From: CAYWVO01 sp964461835
GTDB taxonomy: Bacteria > Zixibacteria > MSB-5A5 > WJJR01 > JAJRUJ01
Assembly: GCA_964461835.1 (NCBI GenBank)
Contig: CAYWVO010000002.1
Span: 62,001 to 126,000 of the forward strand
Direction: 5' to 3'
Length of the DNA: 64,000 bases
The notes under the pieces are model-generated. The model did no database searches. It saw nothing but the letters and a program-made list of their open reading frames with translations, and was not told where the DNA came from. Positions 26,796 to 35,403 of the stretch are shown in pieces (within the stretch, counting starts at the first letter, position 1; every line of letters begins with the position of its first letter). The position numbers and the translations under genes were made by a program.

Positions 26796-27629
26796 ATGCT
26801 TGACTCACTGAACCGCTTTTTCGCCGCCTGGTTGTTTACCCTGCGCGGTCTGTTCAATGGCTGGGTGTTGCTTTCCTTTGCCGTGTTGTCGCTCTTACAG
26901 GGCGGTTTGCTCTGGTTTTTGGTTAAGGCACCAGCGACTGCTTTGGGTGGGTGGCCCATCGAATTTTTGCGCTATTGGTTTAATCTCGAGGCTATTGGAC
27001 ATTACCCCGCACATTTGATTGTCTTGCCCATGATGTTTTTCAAATCCTCAATCGTGATTTATGGAATTTTCGGCGTTGCGGCATTTGGCATAGCCACGTG
27101 TTCCTTCGCTCACCGTTTTTCCGGGGAATGGAACTACCGTGGGGGATACTTCGCTGCGACGTTTAGTAAATACATCCCGCTATTCATCGTCTGGCTGATC
27201 CCAACGATAATTGTTATTCTGGGGATTACCCAATTTACGGACCTGTTTAGCAGCTGGTCGTTCGGCAGCCCACGGCGCCAACTGGCAGTCGATCTGGCGT
27301 CCCGGGTACTGGTGTTGCTGTTTATGTCCCTCTGGGCGTATACGACCGTCATGCTGGTTTTTGATCGGCTGTCTTTGTTGGAGGCGGTGGGCGGTAGTAT
27401 CCGGCGATTTTTCCGCCGCCCGATCGCGACCTTTTTTCTGCTTGCCGTGCCCTATTCGATTACCGTGCCCTTCTCATTGATCACTACGCAAGCAAACCAA
27501 ATCGCCCAACGGTTCCGACCTGAGACAATCATCATCGTCTTAATCGCGGTGATAATCTCTCAATTTCTGGCGAACTGTATTACATGTGGAACCGTCACTC
27601 ATTATTATTTGAGTGAGCCGGCACAATGA
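26796..27629 (+). CDS. Multi-pass membrane protein of unknown function
   Basis: This 277-residue protein has about six hydrophobic helices: near residues 10-35, 70-100, 125-150, 165-190, 215-235 and 250-275. I recognise no family motif. It starts with ATG in a GGATGATGG context, 32 bases after the fibronectin gene, and ends 21 bases before prsK, so it is probably in the same operon as the kinase. It might be a partner or sensor protein for PrsK, but that is only context. Confidence 0.6.
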   Translation: MLDSLNRFFAAWLFTLRGLFNGWVLLSFAVLSLLQGGLLWFLVKAPATALGGWPIEFLRYWFNLEAIGHYPAHLIVLPMMFFKSSIVIYGIFGVAAFGIATCSFAHRFSGEWNYRGGYFAATFSKYIPLFIVWLIPTIIVILGITQFTDLFSSWSFGSPRRQLAVDLASRVLVLLFMSLWAYTTVMLVFDRLSLLEAVGGSIRRFFRRPIATFFLLAVPYSITVPFSLITTQANQIAQRFRPETIIIVLIAVIISQFLANCITCGTVTHYYLSEPAQ

Positions 27630-27650
27630 CCCTTAACAGCAGGTAACACA

Positions 27651-29792
27651 ATGCCTTCTGCGCCGCACGCAGCGAGTTGGCTGGCCGCCGGGATTGCGCT
27701 CATGAGTGCAATCGGGGCGAGTATCGATGCCGTTCGGCAAAAGCGTCGCGGGACGGGGGAGCGGCAGACCACTATCCTCTTGCCGGCGTTGACGGTCGGA
27801 CTGTGCGCGCTTGGCATTGGTTTTGAAGCAATCAGACTCTATCCCCTGTACGGAACGGTTCTTTCTTTCATTACCGGCTGTTTGATGCCGCTTGCCTGGG
27901 GTTGGGTCGGGTATCGTCTTCTGGCTGAGGAAGGTGAGCACGGCGCCTGGGCCGCCGGAGTATTTACAGTATCCGCTATCGGATTGCTCGCCCTGTGCGG
28001 TTATCTTGTCTGGTCTCGTCCTGTTTATGATGCGGGGGCCTGGTATGTTGCTCCCGCTGAGCGCTGGATTTTCTTCCTGATGCTGTGTGCCGGTGTCTGG
28101 GCGATGTCCTATTTTGAGCGGGCGTTTCGTTGGGCCGCCGGCCGCACCCGACAATCTATCCGTTGGTTTCGCATCTGGCTGGCCTTATTCGTTGGCACCT
28201 GGATTCTGGCCGTAGGCGAAGGCTTCCTCTGGTTACGGCTTCATGCGTGGTGGGCAGCGATACTGGTGTTCTTCCAGAGCGGCGCGTTGATCACCGGCGC
28301 CCGTTTTCTGCGCCGCCGCATCGAGGACGACCTCCACCTCACAGCCCGACGCGAGGGCACCTATCGCTCCGCCCTGACTATTCTGTTCGGGCTATATTTG
28401 GTCTTCCTCGGTGTAATCGGCATGATTATCAAATGGGCCGGGGGCGACCTGGAGACATACGTCTCCGTACTCGCGGCAGTATTTGCAGTCTTGTTGATTT
28501 CCGGCCTCCTGATGATGCCCACCGCCGGGCGGCGCGTGCAAAAATTCATTGATCGCTATCTCTATGGGAGCCGGATTGATTTTACCAGCGAGTGGACTCG
28601 GATTACTGACGATATTTCCGGTATTCTGGATTTGCCGACCCTGGTCAAAACCGTCGCGGAGTTTCTCGAGGAGGCATTTTCGGAACGGGTGTATATCTTT
28701 TTGCCGGACAGCGGCGGACACCGGTTGACTCAGTATTATCCGTTCGGTTCGACCTCGAAAGCCAGTTTGCAGGTAGACGGACGCGCGGCCGACTGGCTCT
28801 GGCGGTTGGGTGAACCGGTCGCCCTGGAAACCTGGATCAGCCAAACCGACAACGACACCGAGCATTCATTCTTGATGGAGGTCTCGGAATCATTGGATGG
28901 TGAGGTGGTGGTTCCCCTGCTGGCGCGACGGAGATTTTTGGGATTCGCTGTCCTGGGCCCCCGACGGGACCGCCCCGAGTATGACGATGACGATTTTGAA
29001 TTCCTCGCCGCGATGTCCAACCCGGTCGCCTTTGCCATCATGACCGGCCAGGTATCCGAAGAACTGCTGGCCCGCAGAGAAATGGAATCGTTCCATCGCC
29101 TTTCGTCTTTTATCATTCACGACTTGAAGAACTCCGTCTCGATGTTATCCATGCTGCTGCAAAACGCTGAACGGCATATTGCCGACCCTAATTTCCAGAC
29201 CTCGGCCATGCGCACGATCCGCGAGGCGGTCGGTAATATGCAAAAATTGATCGGTAAGATTTCCGCCGGCGCGAGCCCAACCGGTTCGGCCCGCCGGCCG
29301 GTCAAGTTGAACCCAATAATTGACGACGTCGCCGAATCGATCGGATTGCCCAAACATGAACAGGTTACGTATTCATTTGAGGCTGCCGATCGGGCAACGA
29401 TCCAGGCCGACCCCCTGTACGTTCGCCGGGTTGTCGAAAACCTCTTTGTGAACGCGCTGGAGGCAATGGATGAACGAGGGGTCCTGACCGCCAAAACGTC
29501 TCTTGTTACATTGGGAGAAGAGGAATATGTTTGTTGGGAATTGGAGGACTCGGGATGCGGCATGGACCAGGAATTTATCAGCACAAAGCTGTTCCGCCCG
29601 TTCTCGTCGACGAAAAAGAAAGGCTTGGGCATCGGGATGTACCAGGTGAAGGAAATCGTCGAGGCCGATGGGGGACGTCTCTCGGTGGAAAGTGAACCCC
29701 AGGTGGGCACGACGTTTTATGTGTATTGGCAGCGTGCGGTGAGTGAAACGCACACTCCGGCGGATCGGGCACAATCAACGGAGCGTTCGTAA
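27651..29792 (+). CDS. prsK: PrsK-like histidine kinase of PEP-CTERM/exosortase type
   Basis: This 713-residue kinase matches PrsK: an N-terminal membrane region of about eight helices (residues 10-300), a GAF-like domain (about 310-470, starting YLYGSRIDFTSEWTRITDDI) and a kinase core. The H-box is FHRLSSFIIHDLKNSVSMLS, where PrsK has a closely similar HDLKN segment followed by NAERH. The ATP-binding part shows NLFVNALEAM (N-box), EDSGCGM (G1), FRPFSSTKKKGLGIGMY (F/G2 boxes) and GGRLSVESEPQVGTTFYV. It should phosphorylate the PrsR regulator whose gene begins 3 bases later. PrsK proteins usually accompany PEP-CTERM and exopolysaccharide loci; no exosortase is in this window. Confidence 0.85.
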   Translation: MPSAPHAASWLAAGIALMSAIGASIDAVRQKRRGTGERQTTILLPALTVGLCALGIGFEAIRLYPLYGTVLSFITGCLMPLAWGWVGYRLLAEEGEHGAWAAGVFTVSAIGLLALCGYLVWSRPVYDAGAWYVAPAERWIFFLMLCAGVWAMSYFERAFRWAAGRTRQSIRWFRIWLALFVGTWILAVGEGFLWLRLHAWWAAILVFFQSGALITGARFLRRRIEDDLHLTARREGTYRSALTILFGLYLVFLGVIGMIIKWAGGDLETYVSVLAAVFAVLLISGLLMMPTAGRRVQKFIDRYLYGSRIDFTSEWTRITDDISGILDLPTLVKTVAEFLEEAFSERVYIFLPDSGGHRLTQYYPFGSTSKASLQVDGRAADWLWRLGEPVALETWISQTDNDTEHSFLMEVSESLDGEVVVPLLARRRFLGFAVLGPRRDRPEYDDDDFEFLAAMSNPVAFAIMTGQVSEELLARREMESFHRLSSFIIHDLKNSVSMLSMLLQNAERHIADPNFQTSAMRTIREAVGNMQKLIGKISAGASPTGSARRPVKLNPIIDDVAESIGLPKHEQVTYSFEAADRATIQADPLYVRRVVENLFVNALEAMDERGVLTAKTSLVTLGEEEYVCWELEDSGCGMDQEFISTKLFRPFSSTKKKGLGIGMYQVKEIVEADGGRLSVESEPQVGTTFYVYWQRAVSETHTPADRAQSTERS

Positions 29793-29795
29793 TCG

Positions 29796-31166
29796 ATGGC
29801 CGACCATACGATCCTCGTGGTCGATGATGACCAGGGAATTCGCGAGCAATTGCAATGGGCGTTGGAGCCCGATTATCGGGTCATTACTGCCGGTACCGCA
29901 CAGGAAGCCCTGGAATTATGCTCCGCAGAATCCCCCGACCTTATTTTTTTGGATATCACGTTATCGGAGCGGGAATCCGAACCCTCCGGGTTGGATATTC
30001 TGCCACGACTGACTGCCAGCGATCCGTTGCGCAAAATAATTATGGTCACCGGCTCGACTGATTCCCGCCATCCGCTCGATGCGGTCCAGCAAGGCGTGGT
30101 CGATTACTACCAGAAGCCGATCAACCTGGAAGAATTAAAGACTATCACCGACCGCGCCATCTACGTGCAGCGACTAGAACGTGAGAATCGTTCGTACCGC
30201 GAGCAACTCGCCCGCAAGTCGCGTGTCGCGGATATCATTGGCGATTCCCCGGCGATGCACGAAGTTTTTCACTTAATCGAGACGGTTGCGGCAACCGGCT
30301 ACACCATATTGATCACCGGATCGTCCGGTACCGGTAAGGAACTGGTCGCCCGGGCCATTCACGAAAAAAGCGACCGTCAAGAACACCCGTTCGTGCCAAT
30401 TAACTGCGGAGCGATCCCGGAAGAGCTTTTGGAATCAGAATTATTCGGCCACGAAAAAGGGGCGTTTACCGGCGCGCAGTTCCGCAAGGAGGGGAAATTC
30501 GAAGTTGCCGACGGCGGCACGGTGTTTCTCGATGAAATCGGCGACCTCTCCGGCAAGCTACAGGTCAAACTTCTCCGGTTCCTGCAAGACCATACAATTG
30601 AGCGTGTGGGATCGACCAAAACCATTGAGTTGAATGTCCGTGTTCTTGCGGCAACCAATATGGACCTGGAGGTAGCCGTCGCTGATCGCTCCTTCCGCGA
30701 AGACCTTTTCTACCGGCTGTCGGTGATCAATATTCGTTTGCCCGATGTCAAGGACCGGGGAGATGATATCCGGCTCCTGGCCGAATATTTTCTCTCTCGT
30801 TTCGCCGAGGAGAATAACAAAACTCGGCTGGCATTTTCCGGCACTGCGTATCAGGCGCTGATGGCACACGACTGGCCGGGGAACGTGCGCGAAATGGAAA
30901 ACCGCATCAAACGAGCGGTAATTCTCTCCAAAGGTCCCAAGGTCGAACCGGGTGACCTGGGCCTGGAGGCGCCATCCGCGGACGAACAGTTGCCGGACCT
31001 TAACCTCGCCGCCGCGCGGGAAAAAATCGAACGCGAAACGGTTGCCCGGGCCATGGCAATTACCGGCGGTAATGTGTCCAAAGCGGCCAAACTTTTGGGT
31101 ACCTCTCGTACGACGCTTTACTATCTCCTGGAAAAAACCGGCTCCGGAAAATCCTCTGACGAATAA
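29796..31166 (+). CDS. prsR: PrsR-like sigma-54 response regulator
   Basis: The 456-residue protein is the partner of PrsK and starts three bases after its stop. The receiver has D53 in IFLDITLSERESEPSGLDIL; the long loop after D53 and the YYQKPINLEELKTI helix are typical of PrsR. It is followed by LERENRSYREQL, an AAA+ domain with Walker A GSSGTGKELVARAIH, the GAFTGA sigma-54 contact loop, VFLDEIGDLS, and a Fis-type helix-turn-helix (GNVSKAAKLLGTSRTTLYYL). It should activate sigma-54 promoters of exopolysaccharide or exported proteins. Assignment to PrsR rather than a general NtrC protein rests on the receiver shape and the prsK neighbour. Confidence 0.85.
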   Translation: MADHTILVVDDDQGIREQLQWALEPDYRVITAGTAQEALELCSAESPDLIFLDITLSERESEPSGLDILPRLTASDPLRKIIMVTGSTDSRHPLDAVQQGVVDYYQKPINLEELKTITDRAIYVQRLERENRSYREQLARKSRVADIIGDSPAMHEVFHLIETVAATGYTILITGSSGTGKELVARAIHEKSDRQEHPFVPINCGAIPEELLESELFGHEKGAFTGAQFRKEGKFEVADGGTVFLDEIGDLSGKLQVKLLRFLQDHTIERVGSTKTIELNVRVLAATNMDLEVAVADRSFREDLFYRLSVINIRLPDVKDRGDDIRLLAEYFLSRFAEENNKTRLAFSGTAYQALMAHDWPGNVREMENRIKRAVILSKGPKVEPGDLGLEAPSADEQLPDLNLAAAREKIERETVARAMAITGGNVSKAAKLLGTSRTTLYYLLEKTGSGKSSDE

Positions 31167-31304
31167 GACGCGCTCAATCGGCAAGCCCGGGACCAACTAC
31201 CCACATCGCCGCACCCTCGCATCTGGGGTTTTTCACCATCCTGTTCAAGATCCATACAGAATAGCCGAATCTATCAACAGAGTTGGTGGGGAAGGCCCGA
31301 GTAT

Positions 31305-32726
31305 ATGCGGAAGCGTGTTTTACTTGTCGATGACGATCCCGAAATCGCCCAGGCGGTGGTCAATTATTTCGATCCGGCCGATTACAAATTCGACACCCTG
31401 ACCGACGGAGATCAACTACTCGACGTCTTGCCGCGTGTCGAGCCGGACGTGATCTTGCTGGACGTGCATTTGCCGACTACTTCCGGCTTGGAACTGCTGC
31501 GGAATATCAAAGAACAACACGGCGACGTTCCGGTCATCATTATGAGCGGGCGCATATCTACGGATAATGCCATTGAGGCCATGCGTGAGGGAGCGTTTGA
31601 GTATCTCACCAAGCCCTTTCGGCTGGATAATCTCCAGGAGACTGTGGAACGGGCGGTTGGCCAGGCCAAGCCCGTTCCTCGCAAATCACTGGCACCGGAA
31701 ATAACGGTCGAGCATGACCGGCTCATCGGCCAGTCACCGGAGATGGTGGAAATTGCCAAGCTGATCGGCCAGGTGGCCCGGTCGGAAGCTTCCGTGCTGA
31801 TTCTCGGTGAATCAGGGACCGGGAAGGAACTGGTGGCGCGGGCCATCCACCGTAATTCTCATCGCAGTGATTCACCGTTCCTCTCGGTCAATTGTGCAGC
31901 CCTGCCGGAAACACTCTTGGAATCGGAACTGTTCGGACATGAGAAAGGCGCCTTCACCGGCGCGGTCGGCCGCAAGTTGGGGAAATTTGAACAGTGCGAT
32001 GGAGGGACCATCTTCCTCGATGAAATCGGGGATATGTCGTTACTGACACAAAGCAAAGTGCTTCGGGTATTACAGGAACAGCAATTCGAGCGTGTCGGCG
32101 GGCAGAACACCGTCCATGTCAACGTGCGGGTTATCGCCGCCACCAACAAGTCGCTGGTGGAGGCGATGAAAGAAGGGATGTTCCGGGTCGATTTATTCTA
32201 TCGCCTCAAGGTGGTGACCATTCATCTTCCTCCATTGCGGGAGCGCCGATCCGACATACCCCTGTTGGCTGAGTACTTCGTTGGGAAGTTTTGTGCGCAG
32301 TCTCAGCGCCCTGCCAAGGAGTTGGTTCCCGAGGTGCTTGACGCCATGATGAGTTATCCCTGGCCGGGCAACGTGCGCGAGTTGGAAAACGCCATTCATA
32401 CGGCAGTAGTGCTGGCCAAGGAATCCCAACTGCAAATGTCCGAGTTTCCGGTGTTTGCGGAACACAATGAGTCGCCGGGGTTGGATTACGATCAAATCAA
32501 TGCCGATTATTACAACCTATTCGCCTCGATTCTCGATCCGATTTTTGGGAGAATTGCCTCAAACTCGGAAGGTCGAATTTACAACGACTTGATTGCCGCC
32601 CTGGAACGGTCGATGATCAATGCTGCACTTCGCGCCACCGCCAACAACCAGGTACAAGCTGCTCAAGTCCTGGGAATTTCGCGGAATACGCTGCGAGATC
32701 GAATGAAACGATATGGTATGCTTTGA
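31305..32726 (+). CDS. Sigma-54-dependent response regulator, second in cluster
   Basis: This 473-residue protein has a receiver (phospho-acceptor D53 in ILLDVHLPTTSG, Lys in YLTKPFRL), an AAA+ domain (Walker A GESGTGKELVARAIH, GAFTGA, IFLDEIGDMS) and a C-terminal Fis-type helix-turn-helix in ANNQVQAAQVLGISRNTL. A spacer of about 70 residues between the AAA+ and DNA-binding domains (after VFAEHNESPG) is longer than usual. It lies 138 bases after prsR and 219 bases before pilM, and might control the pilus operon, as PilR does elsewhere; no pilS-type kinase is next to it. The ATG at 31305 has GGGAAGG upstream. Confidence 0.9.
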   Translation: MRKRVLLVDDDPEIAQAVVNYFDPADYKFDTLTDGDQLLDVLPRVEPDVILLDVHLPTTSGLELLRNIKEQHGDVPVIIMSGRISTDNAIEAMREGAFEYLTKPFRLDNLQETVERAVGQAKPVPRKSLAPEITVEHDRLIGQSPEMVEIAKLIGQVARSEASVLILGESGTGKELVARAIHRNSHRSDSPFLSVNCAALPETLLESELFGHEKGAFTGAVGRKLGKFEQCDGGTIFLDEIGDMSLLTQSKVLRVLQEQQFERVGGQNTVHVNVRVIAATNKSLVEAMKEGMFRVDLFYRLKVVTIHLPPLRERRSDIPLLAEYFVGKFCAQSQRPAKELVPEVLDAMMSYPWPGNVRELENAIHTAVVLAKESQLQMSEFPVFAEHNESPGLDYDQINADYYNLFASILDPIFGRIASNSEGRIYNDLIAALERSMINAALRATANNQVQAAQVLGISRNTLRDRMKRYGML

Positions 32727-32826
32727 GTTACGTGAGGGCCAGTGCAAATATCCTCTGGGAGAAGCAAAGACAGGGAAACCAGAGAATTAGGGAATTATGC
32801 ACCGATATCGTGGTTTCGATTAAAAT

Positions 32827-32845
32827 TCGGCGGGTGACTCGCCGA
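32827..32845. other. Small hairpin upstream of pilM
   Basis: TCGGCG and CGCCGA flank a 7-base loop (GGTGACT). It lies in the 219-bp gap between the response regulator and pilM. There is no T-tract on either strand, so it is not a clear terminator; it may be part of the pilM leader. Confidence 0.35.
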
Positions 32846-32945
32846 AGACAATAAAGGGCAAGGATTTCAAATGTGAGGGTCTCATCGGTGGTCTGGGTGA
32901 CTTCCGAAACCTGAAAAAATCCAATACCTATTGACGGGTACTATT

Positions 32946-34001
32946 ATGCAGATTCCATTGCGTCGCCGGTTAAAATCGATGGCAGGTCTTGATATCGGCG
33001 CGTCATCGATCAAGTTCATCCGTCTTGAGGACCGGGCCGACGGCTACGCGTTGACCGCCGCCGGGACCCGAGAGCTGCCGACCGAAGCGTTCGTCGCGGA
33101 GGAGATCAAGGACCGCGAGAGCATTATTCTCAACATTCAAAGTCTCATCGATGCCTGCGATCCCAAAACGCGTGAAGTGGTCGTGTCAGTCTCCGGACAT
33201 GCGGTAATCACCGATAAATTCGAGATCGACCGCAAGAGTGGTGCGGAGGCTGAACAGGCCATCCTCTTTGAGGCGGAACAGCGGAGTCCGTTCGATGTGG
33301 ATGATGTCTCGATGGCGTACCACATTATTAAGGAGGACACCGAGCAGGGCAAAATGGAGGTCTTGCTGGTCGCTGCCCGCCGGGAATTCCTGACCGAGTT
33401 GCTCAACCTGGTAATCGATGCCGGACTGACCCCCGTGGTCGTCGATACTGATTCATTTGCCATTTTTAACGCCTATGAAGCGAATTACGAACCCGATCCT
33501 GACCGTATCACCGCGCTGGTGAATATCGGGTTTGACACTACCAATATTGTTTTCCTGAAAGACGGCATCTACCACTCGACCCGGGATGTCTCTTCCGGGG
33601 GGCGTGCGATCTTCGACACGATTCAGAAAGAATTTCGCCTGAATCGTGAATTGACCGAGAATGTCATCCGTGGCGAGATTGACGGCACGGTCGATCAGGA
33701 AATGCTCAAAAGTACGATCCTCTCCGCTGCGGAAGAATTGCTGACCGGCTTGGACGTGGCCTATTCGTACTTCAAGTCGCTGGCGAAGATCGATACGGTT
33801 GACTGGACGGTTCTCTCCGGCGGGGGTTCGCTCATTCCTTTCTTGCCGGAAGTGATCCAGGCCCGGCTCGGTATTCCGATTGAGATATTCAATCCATTGC
33901 GCAATATCGAATACGATCCCGAACAATTTGGCGGGATGGACCCCGAAAAAATCGCGCCGCTGCTGGCAGTGCCGGTAGGTCTGGCCACTCGCAGGATCTA
34001 A
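32946..34001 (+). CDS. pilM: Type IV pilus inner-membrane platform protein PilM
   Basis: PilM is a cytoplasmic actin-like protein that binds the N-terminus of PilN at the pilus machine. It has 351 residues. The ATP-binding pattern is visible: GLDIGASSIKFIRL near the N-terminus (phosphate 1) and LSGGGSLIPFL near the C-terminus (adenosine motif), with EAEQAILFEAEQRSPFD and TALVNIGFDTTNIVFL between. I prefer the ATG at 32946 over the TTG at 32931, although neither has a strong ribosome-binding site. It is the first gene of a pilM-N-O-P-Q operon, with 6 bases to pilN. Confidence 0.93.
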   Translation: MQIPLRRRLKSMAGLDIGASSIKFIRLEDRADGYALTAAGTRELPTEAFVAEEIKDRESIILNIQSLIDACDPKTREVVVSVSGHAVITDKFEIDRKSGAEAEQAILFEAEQRSPFDVDDVSMAYHIIKEDTEQGKMEVLLVAARREFLTELLNLVIDAGLTPVVVDTDSFAIFNAYEANYEPDPDRITALVNIGFDTTNIVFLKDGIYHSTRDVSSGGRAIFDTIQKEFRLNRELTENVIRGEIDGTVDQEMLKSTILSAAEELLTGLDVAYSYFKSLAKIDTVDWTVLSGGGSLIPFLPEVIQARLGIPIEIFNPLRNIEYDPEQFGGMDPEKIAPLLAVPVGLATRRI

Positions 34002-34007
34002 TGTGCC

Positions 34008-34733
34008 ATGATTGAAATAAACCTCCTTCCGAAAGAAATGCGCAAGGCCACCGGTCTGCAGGTACCTAAATGGGCCTTGGTGGGGCTGGCCGCTTGTGCG
34101 GTGTTGGTAATCTTTCTCGGCGCAGTCACCGGCTGGCAAATATTGCGCCTGCGCAGTATCGATGCCCATATCGCCAAGGCGCAACAGCAGGCCGATCAAA
34201 TGCGCGAAGATATTCAACTGGTGGATCGGCTGGTTGAGGTCAAATCCCGGATTCTGGCTCGCCTCTCAGCCATCGATGATTTGGACCGTGGACGGGAAGC
34301 GTGGGTCAAAATCCTCGATGAAATCGCCAGCCGCGTGCCCGATTTCCTCTGGCTGCGAGAATTTCGACCCACCGCGCCGCCGGGTAGTAAGGAAGAAGCT
34401 GGTCTCGCGATGCCCAGCGAGGCCGCCGCAGCAGATACCGTGGAAACAGGACCGAAAGAAAAACACCTGGAAATCAAAGGCTACTCCTATACCCTGAACA
34501 GCCTGGCGAACTTCATGATCCAGTTAAACAAATCGGATTATTTCGATCAGCCGATCCTGGAGTATGCCAAAATAGTCGGGATTGAAGAGAGCCGGGTGTA
34601 CGAATTCAGCATGAACTGCCGACTGGAAGACCCGGTTGCCGTTGAGGAAATGCAAGATATTGAAGGGCAAACCACTGAGGTTATTTCACAGCTGCCGGCC
34701 GAGACGGGAGAGAAGACCCTCCCCGGCCAATGA
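34008..34733 (+). CDS. pilN: Type IV pilus assembly protein PilN
   Basis: PilN links PilM in the cytoplasm to PilO in the periplasm. It begins MIEINLLPKEMRK, the conserved short segment that docks on PilM, followed by a single transmembrane helix (about 24-46), a coiled-coil region (about 48-85) and a ferredoxin-like periplasmic domain with WVKILDEIASRVPDFLWL. The 241-residue length is a little above the typical 180-200 because of an Ala/Pro-rich loop near residues 122-148. It sits 6 bases after pilM and 37 before pilO. Confidence 0.9.
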   Translation: MIEINLLPKEMRKATGLQVPKWALVGLAACAVLVIFLGAVTGWQILRLRSIDAHIAKAQQQADQMREDIQLVDRLVEVKSRILARLSAIDDLDRGREAWVKILDEIASRVPDFLWLREFRPTAPPGSKEEAGLAMPSEAAAADTVETGPKEKHLEIKGYSYTLNSLANFMIQLNKSDYFDQPILEYAKIVGIEESRVYEFSMNCRLEDPVAVEEMQDIEGQTTEVISQLPAETGEKTLPGQ

Positions 34734-34770
34734 GGACCTGATACCTCCAGCGTAAGTAGCGGATGCGACC

Positions 34771-35370
34771 ATGGATTTAAAAGATCCCAAGACACAAAAA
34801 CTGGTACTCGCGGGCATTGGTATTTTCCTGCTGGGCTATTTGTGGTATGCAAAAGTATACCAGGGATACGAGCAGAAGATCCAGGCACACGCGCAACGGT
34901 ATGAGCAGATCCAGACGGAACTGAAAAACGTGGAAATGAAATTTCGTTCCATGGATGCCTTAAAAGCCGAATACCGGGCGCTGACCGGGCGATATCGCAA
35001 GGTTGAACGGCTCCTGCCCGAGTCGCAGAATGTGCCGGACCTGCTCTCGGAGGTTCATTCGGCTGCCCTGGAGTCAAACTCCGAGATCATCGAGATTCTG
35101 CCGATGGGCACTGCCCCGGAAGATTTCTATAATGTCGATTCGTACCAGGTCGTCCTCAATACCACGTTTCACGACCTGGGCTGGTTTTTGGCCGACGTTG
35201 CCAATTTCCCGTTTATCGTCAATATCCAGGATTTACAGATGGAAGAAGTCTTGAGAGATAATGCCGAGGCAATTCCGGAAGAGAACGAGAAATACACCAT
35301 CACGGCGTCACTCACGCTGACGGCCTATTATGTCCAAGAATCGGAAAAGCTGGTGTTGTACGACCTGTAG
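34771..35370 (+). CDS. pilO: Type IV pilus assembly protein PilO
   Basis: PilO pairs with PilN in the periplasm to align the inner-membrane platform with the secretin. The 199-residue protein has a short cytoplasmic start, one membrane helix (about 11-28, VLAGIGIFLLGYLWYAKV), a coiled coil (about 30-70) and the periplasmic ferredoxin-like domain, where FHDLGWFLADVANFPFIVNI matches the PilO signature. The order after pilN fits the family. Confidence 0.9.
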   Translation: MDLKDPKTQKLVLAGIGIFLLGYLWYAKVYQGYEQKIQAHAQRYEQIQTELKNVEMKFRSMDALKAEYRALTGRYRKVERLLPESQNVPDLLSEVHSAALESNSEIIEILPMGTAPEDFYNVDSYQVVLNTTFHDLGWFLADVANFPFIVNIQDLQMEEVLRDNAEAIPEENEKYTITASLTLTAYYVQESEKLVLYDL

Positions 35371-35403
35371 GAGAGTGTAGTGGTCCCCATTGAGGATACA
35401 ATC

